A stretch of 64,000 bases of DNA from Streptomyces cellulosae. GTDB lineage: Bacteria; Actinomycetota; Actinomycetes; Streptomycetales; Streptomycetaceae. The first letter of the stretch is position 1. Every line of letters starts with the position of its first letter. The notes below the pieces were generated by a model, which saw only the letters and a program-made list of their open reading frames with translations, had not been told where the DNA came from and searched no databases. A program made the position numbers and the translations under genes. Below, in pieces: positions 17,340 to 25,124 of this stretch. Location: positions 1-64,000 of the forward strand of contig NZ_JOEV01000003.1 in the NCBI RefSeq assembly GCF_000721105.1, read 5' to 3'.

Positions 17340-18008
17340 TCAGCTGCTGCGGCGTACTCCCGGCGACACCACGAACCGGTTCAGCGCCCAGAACAGCCCG
17401 AGCGTCACCAGTGCCATCACGGCGACCAGGGTGGCGCCGCCGACGACCTTCTCGTAGTTGCGCTGGTAGAGACCGTCGACGATGTACCGGCCGAGGCCGC
17501 CGAGGGAGACGTACGCGGCGATGGTGGCCGTCGAGACGATCTGGATGGCCGCCGACCGCAGGCCGCTGAGGATCAGCGGGAGCGCGACGGGCAGCTCCAC
17601 CTGGAACAGGATGCGGGACTCGTGCATGCCCATGCCGCGGGCCGCGTCCACCGGGGACGGGTCGACGGAGCGCATCGCCTCGTAGGTGGTGACCAGGATC
17701 GGCGGAACGGCGAGAACGACCAGCGGGATCATCACGGGCAGCAGGCCGAGGCCGATGATGACGAACATCAGCACCAGCAGACCGAAGCTGGGCAGGGCAC
17801 GGCCGGCGGTGGCGATGAACGCCAGCGCGTTGCCGCCGCGGCCGGTGTGCCCGGTCAGCAGGCCGACGGGCAGACCGATCGCGGCGGCGATGGCGAGCGC
17901 GAGGACGGAGTAGCCGACGTGCTCGCCCAGCCGGGTGGGAATGCCGTCGTAGCCCTTCCAGTGGGCGCTGTCGCTGAAGAACGCGTTGATGAAGTTCAGG
18001 ACGTTCAT
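17340..18008 (-). CDS. Glycine betaine/choline-type ABC permease (second subunit)
   Basis: 222-residue BPD-type permease with about five helices. The ATPase-docking EAA loop is PSPVDAARGMGMHESRILFQVELPVALPLILSGLRSAA, the class signature of OpuC permeases. The ATG at 18008 overlaps the upstream permease stop by 4 nt. It is the last gene of the ATPase-permease-permease operon on this strand. Confidence 0.92.
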   Translation of the reverse strand: MNVLNFINAFFSDSAHWKGYDGIPTRLGEHVGYSVLALAIAAAIGLPVGLLTGHTGRGGNALAFIATAGRALPSFGLLVLMFVIIGLGLLPVMIPLVVLAVPPILVTTYEAMRSVDPSPVDAARGMGMHESRILFQVELPVALPLILSGLRSAAIQIVSTATIAAYVSLGGLGRYIVDGLYQRNYEKVVGGATLVAVMALVTLGLFWALNRFVVSPGVRRSS

Positions 18009-18718
18009 TTGACCGCGTCCTCCAGGGCGAGGGTGGCCGGTTCGGGCCGGGCCGTGGCCGCCTTCGGTTTCCGGCGGGCGCCGCTCGGCATCCACGGCGT
18101 CAGCAGCACCCGCAGGCCCACCAGCAGGGCGTCCAGGACGATCGCCAGGACGGCCGTGGTGACCACGGAGTTCACGGCGAGTTCGGGCCGGTGGTAGAAC
18201 ATCGCGTCGGCGAGCAGGTTGCCGAGCGCCCCCTGGTTGCCGATGAGGGTGCCGACGCTGACGAGGCTGACACTCGAGACGACCGCGATGCGCAGTCCCG
18301 CGATGATGGCGGGCACCGCGATCGGCAGCTGCACCTGGACATAGCGGCGTACGGGCCCGAAGCCCATGGCGGTCGCGGCGGCCAGGGTCTCCTGCGGCAC
18401 CGACCGCACACCGTCCACGATCGCCGGGACCAGCACCACCAGGCTGTAGACGCCCAGCGGGATCATCACGGTGAGTTCGGTCTGGCCGGTGTAGTCGATG
18501 AGGACGACGAAGAAGGCCAGCGACGGGATGGCGTACAGCACGGTCGTCACCCACAGCACGGGCGGGTACAGCCAGCGGAACCGCACGCACAGCTGGGCCA
18601 GCGGCAGCGCGCACACCAGCCCGAACAGGACCGGCAGCAGGGCCTCGCGCAGATGCAGGCCGATCAGGCCGAGCCAGCTGTGCTGGAGGTCGCTGGGGAT
18701 GTCGAAGAAGCCGCTCAT
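18005..18718 (-). CDS. Glycine betaine/choline-type ABC permease (first subunit)
   Basis: 237-residue permease paralogous to its neighbour, with a conserved ...LYAIPSLAFFVVLIDYTG segment and EAA loop VPQETLAAATAMGFGPVRRYVQVQLPIAVPAIIAGLR. It starts 4 nt inside the end of the ATPase gene and ends 4 nt inside the next permease, so the three genes are tightly coupled. Confidence 0.92.
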   Translation of the reverse strand: MSGFFDIPSDLQHSWLGLIGLHLREALLPVLFGLVCALPLAQLCVRFRWLYPPVLWVTTVLYAIPSLAFFVVLIDYTGQTELTVMIPLGVYSLVVLVPAIVDGVRSVPQETLAAATAMGFGPVRRYVQVQLPIAVPAIIAGLRIAVVSSVSLVSVGTLIGNQGALGNLLADAMFYHRPELAVNSVVTTAVLAIVLDALLVGLRVLLTPWMPSGARRKPKAATARPEPATLALEDAVK

Positions 18719-19872
18719 CCGACGGCCTTGGTGACCTGGGTGGCGCGGGCGGCCCGGTCGGTTTCGCGTCCTTCGGCGTGGGCGCTGCGGATGGCCTCGG
18801 CGATGGTCTGCTGGGAGACCACCCCGGCGGCCCGGCCCTCGGCGTCCACGGCGACCGCCCAGCCGGTGGGCGAGAGCACCGCGCAGTCGAGGGCGGCCCG
18901 CAGCGAGTCGGTCCCGGCGACGAACGGCCGCCCGTGGGACAGGAGGTGCTCCGCCCGGATGTCCCCGGCGGTCAGCCGGTCCGGCTCGCCCCAGCCGAGC
19001 GGCCTGCCCTCCAGGTCCGTCACCAGGAGGTAGGGGGCCCCGGCCGTGTCACGGGCGGTGATCTGCTCGGCGGTGGAGTCGATCGCGACGATCGGCGCGG
19101 TCAGCAGCTGCAGTCCCGCGGAGGGGAAGAAGGACAGCCGCCGGATGCCGCGGTCCGCGCCGAGGAAGTCCTCGACGAACTCGTCCGCGGGGTGCGACAG
19201 CAGCTCGGCGGGCGGCGCGAACTGGGCGAGCTTGCCGCCGGTGCGCATCACGGCGACCATCGTGCCGATCTTGACGGCCTCGTCGATGTCGTGCGTGACG
19301 AAGACGATCGTCTTGCCCAACTCATCCTGGATGCGCAGGAGTTCCTCCTGAAGCCCCTTGCGGACCACGGGGTCGACGGCGGAGAACGGCTCGTCCATGA
19401 GCAGCACCGGCGGATCGGCGGCGAGGGCGCGTGCGACACCCACGCGCTGCTGCTGGCCGCCGGAGAGCTGGTACGGGTACCGCTTGGCGAGCGTGGCGTC
19501 GAGTCCCACCCGCTCCATCAGCTCCCGGGCCCGCGCCCGCGCCTTCTCCTTGCCCCAGCCGAGCATGCGGGGCACGGTGGCGATGTTGTCGACGATCGTG
19601 CGGTGCTGGAAGAGACCGGCGTTCTGGATGACGTATCCCATGGACCGGCGCAACGTGTTCACGGGCTGCTGCGTGATGTCCTTGCCGTCGAGGAGGATGG
19701 TGCCCTCGCTCGGCTCGACCATCCGGTTGATCATGCGCAGGGTCGTCGTCTTCCCGCAGCCCGAGGGCCCGACCAGGACGGTGATCGAACGGTCGGGTAT
19801 CTCCAATGACAGCCGGTCGACCGCCACCGTGCCGTCCGGGTACCGCTTGGTGACTGAATCTATCCGTATCAA
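18715..19872 (-). CDS. Glycine betaine/choline-type ABC ATPase with C-terminal CBS domains
   Basis: 385-residue OpuCA/ProV-like ATPase. Walker A is GPSGCGKTT, Q-loop VIQNAGLFQH, signature LSGGQQQRVGVARALA, Walker B VLLMDEPFSA, and H-loop VTHDIDEA. From about residue 260 two degenerate CBS motifs follow (APIVAIDSTAEQITARDTAGAPYLLVTDLEGRPLGW... and ...VVSQQTIAEAI), a domain known in OpuA to sense ionic strength or cyclic di-AMP. The best N-terminus, MIRIDSVTKRYPDG, requires a TTG start at 19872. The matching binding protein lies 6.4 kb away beyond the conservon. Confidence 0.92.
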   Translation of the reverse strand: MIRIDSVTKRYPDGTVAVDRLSLEIPDRSITVLVGPSGCGKTTTLRMINRMVEPSEGTILLDGKDITQQPVNTLRRSMGYVIQNAGLFQHRTIVDNIATVPRMLGWGKEKARARARELMERVGLDATLAKRYPYQLSGGQQQRVGVARALAADPPVLLMDEPFSAVDPVVRKGLQEELLRIQDELGKTIVFVTHDIDEAVKIGTMVAVMRTGGKLAQFAPPAELLSHPADEFVEDFLGADRGIRRLSFFPSAGLQLLTAPIVAIDSTAEQITARDTAGAPYLLVTDLEGRPLGWGEPDRLTAGDIRAEHLLSHGRPFVAGTDSLRAALDCAVLSPTGWAVAVDAEGRAAGVVSQQTIAEAIRSAHAEGRETDRAARATQVTKAVG

Positions 19873-20053
19873 AGCGCCGAATACCCTTCGGGTCTGGCAG
19901 GAATTGCCCGCTCTCGGCCAGTCGTGCGGGCCGCTGGGGGGAGAGTCTAGACGGCTTGTGTTGCGGCTCTATGGCAGGGCGGACCGCCGGTTTGTGCCGG
20001 TGACCGCCCTGTGCGCACCACGCCGCCACCCCTCACGACGCCCCGCGACGAGC

Positions 20054-20101
20054 ACGTCCGGCGACCCCGCCGGCACCACGTCCGGCGACCCCACCGGCAC
20101 C
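20054..20101. repeat. 24-bp tandem duplication in a non-coding gap
   Basis: Units 20054-20077 and 20078-20101 differ at a single base. They lie just past the stop codon of the small gene at 20103. The remaining gap 19873-20053 shows no gene. Confidence 0.75.
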
Positions 20102-20102
20102 G

Positions 20103-20237
20103 TTACGCCACCGCGTCCACTGCGCCGGCCGGAGCCTCGCCACCACGCCGCCCCCGCCACGCCACCCAGGCCGCCACCGCCGCGCCCCAGCCGAGGAGCC
20201 ACACGGCCAGGCCCCCGGCCGCCACCGCGACGCTCAC
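20103..20237 (-). CDS. Putative small single-pass membrane peptide
   Basis: 44 codons beginning with a GTG that overlaps the ApbE stop codon by 4 nt (GTGA), the usual coupling arrangement in this genome. The product starts with an uninterrupted hydrophobic stretch (AVAAGGLAVWLLGWGAAVAAWVAW, about residues 4-27), then a positively charged RGRRGG and a short polar tail. This fits one N-out/C-in transmembrane helix. Its place at the end of an electron-transfer operon suggests an accessory membrane subunit. No homologue is recognised by eye, and chance coding in GC-rich DNA cannot be excluded. Confidence 0.45.
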   Translation of the reverse strand: MSVAVAAGGLAVWLLGWGAAVAAWVAWRGRRGGEAPAGAVDAVA

Positions 20238-20968
20238 GCGACCGTCGCGCCCGTACGGGCCGTCGGGAAGCCCGGGGTGCGCAGCACCTGGCGCCCGGCG
20301 TCCACCGCGAACACCTCGCAGCCCTCCAGCCCGGCCGCCCAGTGGACGCCCTCGGTGCCCATGGCGAAGGCGGCCGTGGCCACCGAGTCCGCCTCCGTGA
20401 GGGTCGGGGCGACGACGGTCAGGCTGAGCAGTCCGGTCGCCGGGCGGCCCGTGCGGCCGTCGATGATGTGGTCGCCCCGTTCGTAGCGCGCGGAGGTGGC
20501 GACCGCGCCGTCGGTGAGATGGAGCACCGTGCACAGCTGGTCGGCGTGCTCGGGGTGCCGTACGCCCACGCGCCAGGGACCGCCGGCGGTGACGACGTCG
20601 CCCCCCGCGTTGAGGCAGAAGCGCTTCGCCCCCGCCGCTCTCAGCAGTTCGGCCGCCCGCTGCACCGACCAGCCCTTGACCACCGCGCAGGGGTCGAGGC
20701 CGCGGCCGGGCAGCCGTACGTCGAAGGCGCCGCCGGTGGCGGTCCGGTAGTGCTCGCACAGGTCGAGGATCTCGGTGAGGTCCTCGCTGGGGTCCGACAG
20801 CTCGCCCCGGTCGAGCCGGGACACCTCGCTGTCCGGCTTGAAGGGGCTGAACCGGGCGTCGACCTGGTGCAGCCACGCGAAGACCGCGTCCGCGGCCGAC
20901 TCGGGGACGCTCGCGTCGTCGATCCGCAGCGAGACCGGGAAGCCCATGACCTGTTCGACGCGGCGCAC
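20234..20968 (-). CDS. FAD:protein FMN transferase (ApbE family)
   Basis: 244-residue ApbE-family protein. It attaches FMN covalently, via a phosphodiester bond, to a threonine in FMN_bind proteins, using FAD. Family landmarks are the N-terminal RRVEQVMGFPVSLRI, RFSPFKPDSEVSRL, GGAFDVRLPG, VVKGWSVQRAAELL, NAGGDVVTAGG and the metal-site region ALSL/TEADSVATAAFAMG. A GTG start at 20968 lies 6 nt after the stop of the FMN_bind gene. No signal peptide or lipobox is visible, unlike many ApbE enzymes. Its evident substrate is the FMN_bind protein encoded immediately upstream. Confidence 0.9.
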   Translation of the reverse strand: MRRVEQVMGFPVSLRIDDASVPESAADAVFAWLHQVDARFSPFKPDSEVSRLDRGELSDPSEDLTEILDLCEHYRTATGGAFDVRLPGRGLDPCAVVKGWSVQRAAELLRAAGAKRFCLNAGGDVVTAGGPWRVGVRHPEHADQLCTVLHLTDGAVATSARYERGDHIIDGRTGRPATGLLSLTVVAPTLTEADSVATAAFAMGTEGVHWAAGLEGCEVFAVDAGRQVLRTPGFPTARTGATVA

Positions 20969-20973
20969 GGTGG

Positions 20974-21393
20974 TCAGCCCTTCGCGTCGATCGCGGCCTG
21001 GAGGGACTCCTTGTAGCCGTCGGTGGTGATCGTCGCGCCGGACACGGTGTCGATGTCCGCGCTCTGGACCTGAAGCGTCGACGCGATCAGTTTCGGTACG
21101 GCCGCCGTGGTCTGCGGGTGGTTGGGCTGCTGGAGCATCCGCACCGAGCTGATCTCGTCCCCGTCGAAGGTCACCTCCACCTGGACGGGGCCCTTCTCCG
21201 TGTTCACCGTCGAACCCGCGACGACGGTGGAGGAGGAGGTTCCCGCCGAAGAGGACGACGGGGAGGTGGCGGGCGTGGAGGGCGCCGCGGGTGTGGCGGC
21301 CTGGACGGTGGAGGTGGCGGCCGAGGGTTCGTAGAGCCACACGGGGACCAGGCCCGCGATGCTCAGCACGACGACGGGTATCGCTCGTTTCAC
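20974..21393 (-). CDS. Membrane-anchored or secreted FMN-binding domain protein
   Basis: 139-residue protein. Residues 4-21 form a signal or anchor helix, followed by a Ser/Thr/Ala-rich linker (to about 60) and an FMN_bind domain. The flavinylation motif VSGATIT places the acceptor threonine at about residue 121, within the ApbE consensus D-x-x-S-G-A-T. It probably carries electrons on the outer side of the membrane, receiving them from the ferric-reductase-like protein encoded upstream. The gap to that gene is 28 bp, so cotranscription is likely. Confidence 0.9.
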   Translation of the reverse strand: MKRAIPVVVLSIAGLVPVWLYEPSAATSTVQAATPAAPSTPATSPSSSSAGTSSSTVVAGSTVNTEKGPVQVEVTFDGDEISSVRMLQQPNHPQTTAAVPKLIASTLQVQSADIDTVSGATITTDGYKESLQAAIDAKG

Positions 21394-21421
21394 GGTGTTC
21401 TCGTCTTCTCTCTCGTGTCCC

Positions 21422-22759
21422 TCAACCCGCCAGGCTGAAGCGTTCGAAGTGGATCTGTGGCTTGGGCACGTTCAGCTCGCGCAGACTGCCGAGGACCGCG
21501 GTCATCATGGGCGGCGGTCCGCACAGGAAGACGTCCCGGTCGGCGATGTCCGGTACCAGACGCGCCAGTTCGGCCGGGGCCAGCCGGTCGGGGACCGGCG
21601 GCCCGGTCACCAGGTGCAGCTCGGCGCCCTTGGCGAGCGCGAGGTCGCGCAGCTCGTCGTAGAGGACGGCGTCCCGGTCGGTGGCGACCCGGTAGATGAC
21701 GACGGTGTGGCCGTGCACTTCCTCCAGCAGGGCACGGATGGGTGTGACGCCGACGCCGCCGGCGATGAGCACGGACTCCGGGCGGGTGCGGTGCATCGCG
21801 GTGAAGGCGCCGTAGGGGCCCTCGGCGAAGACGCGGGTGCCGACCTTCACGTGCCGCAGGGCCGCGCTGCCGTCACCGGCCGCCTTGGCGGTGAGGCGCA
21901 GGGTGCGGCCGTCGGGCGCGGCGGACAGGGAGAAGGGGTTGGCCTGCCACCAGCGGTCCGGGGTGAGGAAGCGCCACAGGAAGAACTGGCCGGCCCGGGC
22001 GGGCATCCGGTCGAGGTCCTTGCCGCTCATGTAGACCGAGACGACGTTGTCGGCCTCGGGGACGACGGCGGTGACGCGCAGCTGGTGGCGCCAGTTCCGC
22101 CACAGCGGCAGGAGCAGCCGGCCCACCGCCACCGAGCCGAGAGCCACGCCCCACACCGCGTACCAGTACGTCGTGGCGGCGGACGACGACGTGAACGTCG
22201 TACCGGTCGCGACCTGGTGGGTGAAGGCCAGCACCACGGCGACGTAGGTGTACAGGTGGACGAAGTGCCAGGTCTCGTACGCCAGCCGGCGCCGGGCGTA
22301 GCGGGCCGAGACGGCACCGACGACGAGGATGATGCCGAGGGCGACGACCGCGCGCAGCACGCCCTCGACGGTCTCGGCGAGGTCGATGATCTGGTTGACC
22401 GGGTCCAGGGAGGACGACTGGGCGTAGCCGAAGGTGATGAAGACGGCGTGGGTGAGCAGGGTCCACAGGATGCCGAAGCCGGTCCAGCGGTGCCAGGAGG
22501 TCAGCCGGTCCATGCCGATGCGGCGGTCGAGCCAGGGCAGGCGGGCGACGAGGATCAGCTGGAAGGCCATCAGGAGCGCGCCGTACAGACCGGCGAGCCG
22601 GCCGAGCACGATGAGGGTGTTCGAGGCGAATCCGGCCTGGGTGAAGAAGAAGGTCACCACGGCCGCGTTGGCGGCCAGCACGGCGTACAGGCCGCTGCAG
22701 GCCACCACCCTGGGGCGTATCGCCGTGGGGGGCGCGGGGGCTGATTGGACGGTCGTCAC
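21422..22759 (-). CDS. Ferric-reductase-like transmembrane flavoprotein
   Basis: 445-residue protein with an N-terminal six-helix ferric-reductase-like membrane domain (haem-ligand His candidates in SWHRWTGFGILWTLLTHAVFI and YETWHFVHLYTYVAVVLAFTHQ). The cytoplasmic ferredoxin-reductase-type FAD/NAD(P)H module has FAD motif NPFSLSAAP, nucleotide site VLIAGGVGVTPIRALLEE and C-terminal FLCGPPPMM. It moves electrons from NAD(P)H across the membrane to an external acceptor, here presumably the adjacent FMN_bind protein. It is divergent from the two-component system at 22910-25071, its likely regulator. Confidence 0.92.
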   Translation of the reverse strand: MTTVQSAPAPPTAIRPRVVACSGLYAVLAANAAVVTFFFTQAGFASNTLIVLGRLAGLYGALLMAFQLILVARLPWLDRRIGMDRLTSWHRWTGFGILWTLLTHAVFITFGYAQSSSLDPVNQIIDLAETVEGVLRAVVALGIILVVGAVSARYARRRLAYETWHFVHLYTYVAVVLAFTHQVATGTTFTSSSAATTYWYAVWGVALGSVAVGRLLLPLWRNWRHQLRVTAVVPEADNVVSVYMSGKDLDRMPARAGQFFLWRFLTPDRWWQANPFSLSAAPDGRTLRLTAKAAGDGSAALRHVKVGTRVFAEGPYGAFTAMHRTRPESVLIAGGVGVTPIRALLEEVHGHTVVIYRVATDRDAVLYDELRDLALAKGAELHLVTGPPVPDRLAPAELARLVPDIADRDVFLCGPPPMMTAVLGSLRELNVPKPQIHFERFSLAG

Positions 22760-22909
22760 GGACAGAGCTCCTTGATCCGGGTCCGGGGTGTCGAGCTTCT
22801 CCGGCGGAAGCTGTCGAATTGCTGTCGTAGAACTTTCAAGTTGTTATCGATGTGCCCGTGACGGGGAACCCGCTCCGGCTCCGGCGCTCGCGTGGCGCAC
22901 TATGAGCGG

Positions 22910-23617
22910 GTGGAAAAAGTACGACTCCTCGTCGTGGACGACGACCCGCCGATCGCCGATCTCGTCGCGACGGTCGCCCGCTACGAGGGCTGGGACGCGG
23001 TCACCGCGAACTCCGGTGAGGAGGCGCTGAGCCGCGCCGCGGAGTTCCACCCGGACATCGTGGTGCTCGACCTCATGCTGCCCGACATCGACGGTTTCGG
23101 CGTGCTGGACCGGCTGCGGCGGTCCGGGACGATGGTCCCTGTGGTGTTTCTCACGGCCCGGGACGCGGTCGCGGACCGGGTGGCGGGGCTGACCCGGGGC
23201 GGGGACGACTACCTGGTCAAGCCGTTCGCCGTGGAGGAGCTGATGGCCCGGCTGCGGACCGTGCTGCGGCGCAGCGCCGGGCCCGGATTCCAGCGGTCCG
23301 TCCTGCGGGTGGCGGACCTGACGATGGACGAGGACACGCGTGAGGTGCGGCGCGGCGAGCGGCTGCTGACACTCACGCCGACCGAGTACGAGGTGCTGCG
23401 CTATCTGATGCGCAAGTCGCCGACCGTGCTGACCAAGGCGCAGATCCTGGACCATGTGTGGGACTACGGCTTCGGCGGCCGGTCCAACGTCGTGGAGCTG
23501 GTCGTCAGCCGGCTGCGGCGCAAGCTCGACGAACCCGACGATGCCGCAGTCGGCGCGGTGCCGCTGATCCACACCATGCGGGGCTTCGGCTACGCGCTGC
23601 GGCCGGCCGCGCGGTGA
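22910..23617 (+). CDS. OmpR-family response regulator
   Basis: 235-residue regulator. The receiver domain begins KVRLLVVDDDPPIADL with phospho-acceptor Asp54 (VVLDLMLPD), switch Thr in FLTARDA and Lys in LVKPF. The C-terminal winged helix carries LTPTEYEVLRYLMRKSPTVLTKAQILDHVW and VVELVVSRLRRKLD. A GTG at 22910 gives the usual N-terminus; another GTG at 22892 would add 6 residues. It overlaps the kinase gene by 4 nt. Targets are unknown; the divergent electron-transfer operon is the nearest, and a palindrome AACTTTCAAGTT (22831-22842) lies in the shared promoter. Confidence 0.92.
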   Translation: MEKVRLLVVDDDPPIADLVATVARYEGWDAVTANSGEEALSRAAEFHPDIVVLDLMLPDIDGFGVLDRLRRSGTMVPVVFLTARDAVADRVAGLTRGGDDYLVKPFAVEELMARLRTVLRRSAGPGFQRSVLRVADLTMDEDTREVRRGERLLTLTPTEYEVLRYLMRKSPTVLTKAQILDHVWDYGFGGRSNVVELVVSRLRRKLDEPDDAAVGAVPLIHTMRGFGYALRPAAR

Positions 23618-25071
23618 AGACGGTTCTCGGGCGGCTGCGCCACACGTACCGAAGGCTGCGCCTGGGCACCCGGCTGGCGCTGGGCCTCGGCGTGCTGTCC
23701 CTGGTGGTGTTCGCCGTCGTGGGCTGGTCGCTGACGACGTACATGCGTGACTACCTGGAGAACCAGCTCGGCTACCAGCTGAAGGTCGTCCAGACCGTGC
23801 AGGCCAAGGACGCCGAGGCCAACGGTACGGTGCGGCAGAAGCCGTACTGGGGCTGGTTCGCCGCGGTGTACGACGTGTCGGGCACCTCGGTGAAGCTGCG
23901 GCAGCCCGCCGACATCCCGCACGACACCCGCCCGCTCGCCGCTCTCGCCGAAGCCATGGCGCACTCCGACAAGGAGCTCATGCGCACGGTGACGATCGAC
24001 GGCGAGGGCGTCTACCGGATCCGGGCCTGTGTGATCGAGCCCGGGGTGGTCCTGGTCAGTGCCGCGCCCATGGCCGAGATCGAGAACACCATCGACCACC
24101 TGGTCGCGGTGCAGGTGATCGCGTTCGGTCTGGCGCTGCTGGCGCTCGTGGTGTTCGGGCGGAAGATGCTGCGGCGCGGCCTGCGGCCGCTCAGCGACAT
24201 GGCGCACACCGCCCACGGCATCACCTCGCACGATCTCACCGAGTCGGCCGCCCGGCTGCCGCTGCGTGCCGACGGCCGGGACGGCGGTCCGGAGGTGGAG
24301 GAGCTGCGCTCGGCGTTCAACACGATGCTCGAGCACATCGACGACTCCCTCGCGGTCCGCGCGGCGGCCGAGCAGCGGCTGCGCCGCTTCGTCGCGGACG
24401 CCTCGCACGAGCTGCGTACGCCCCTGATGTCCGTACGGGGCTACGCGGACCTCTTCCAGTACGCCGCCGCCAACGCTCCCGGAGAACGCGACAAGCACCT
24501 GGCCCGGCTGCGCGCCGAGGCGGCCCGGATGGGCGTCCTGCTGGACGACCTGCTGCTGCTCGCCCGCCTCGACGCGGCCGAGGTGGAGACCCCGCTGCGG
24601 CCGGTGGAGACGGACCTGGTGGAACTGGTCGAGCAGGCGGCCGACGCGTTCCGCGCCAGCCACCCGGGCCACCCGCTGGCACTCACGCCCGGCCCCGCAC
24701 AGCTGAAGCTGCGCCTGGACCCGCAGCGCATCCGCCAGGTGCTGGACAACCTGCTGACCAACGCGGCCGTGCACACGCCGACCGGTACGGCGGTGTCCGT
24801 CGGGGTCTCGGTCGCCGACGGCCGCGCGCTGGTCCGGGTCGCGGACGCGGGCCCCGGCATCCCCTCCGACGACCGTGAACGGGTCTTCGACCGGTTCTAC
24901 CGCGTCGACAAGGCCCGCAGCCGTGACCGGGGCGGCAGCGGCCTGGGCCTCGCGGTCGCCGGCTCCCTGGTCCGGGCACACGGCGGCACGATCGAACTGG
25001 CCGACGAGCCCGGCGCGACGGTCTTCACGGTGGCGCTTCCGCTGGGCCACGCGAGTCTTACGAAGCCGTGA
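23614..25071 (+). CDS. Sensor histidine kinase
   Basis: 485-residue kinase partnered with the upstream regulator by a GTGA overlap. Helix 1 is near residues 17-40 and helix 2 near 160-182, enclosing an extracytoplasmic sensor of about 120 residues. A HAMP segment follows, then HisKA with FVADASHELRTPLMSV (His about 266) and HATPase with LDNLLTNAAVHTP, ADAGPGIPSDD and GGSGLGLAVAGSLV. All catalytic motifs are intact. The end of the gene coincides with an ACGAA-type regulatory element belonging to the next gene. Confidence 0.92.
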   Translation: MKTVLGRLRHTYRRLRLGTRLALGLGVLSLVVFAVVGWSLTTYMRDYLENQLGYQLKVVQTVQAKDAEANGTVRQKPYWGWFAAVYDVSGTSVKLRQPADIPHDTRPLAALAEAMAHSDKELMRTVTIDGEGVYRIRACVIEPGVVLVSAAPMAEIENTIDHLVAVQVIAFGLALLALVVFGRKMLRRGLRPLSDMAHTAHGITSHDLTESAARLPLRADGRDGGPEVEELRSAFNTMLEHIDDSLAVRAAAEQRLRRFVADASHELRTPLMSVRGYADLFQYAAANAPGERDKHLARLRAEAARMGVLLDDLLLLARLDAAEVETPLRPVETDLVELVEQAADAFRASHPGHPLALTPGPAQLKLRLDPQRIRQVLDNLLTNAAVHTPTGTAVSVGVSVADGRALVRVADAGPGIPSDDRERVFDRFYRVDKARSRDRGGSGLGLAVAGSLVRAHGGTIELADEPGATVFTVALPLGHASLTKP

Positions 25072-25074
25072 CGT
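25060..25074 (+). promoter_or_regulatory. Site 1 of the ACGAARCNSKGACGT element
   Basis: ACGAAGCCGTGACGT, straddling the stop codon of the kinase gene, 65 nt upstream of the epimerase ATG. A TAGCGT at 25113-25118 followed by 6 nt and the ATG looks like a -10 hexamer for a leaderless transcript. The same geometry recurs at 28074-28088 and 31876-31890. Confidence 0.6.
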
Positions 25075-25124
25075 GCCGGGCGCGGCCCGCTCGTGAGGAC
25101 CGCCGGCCGCCCTAGCGTGACGGC

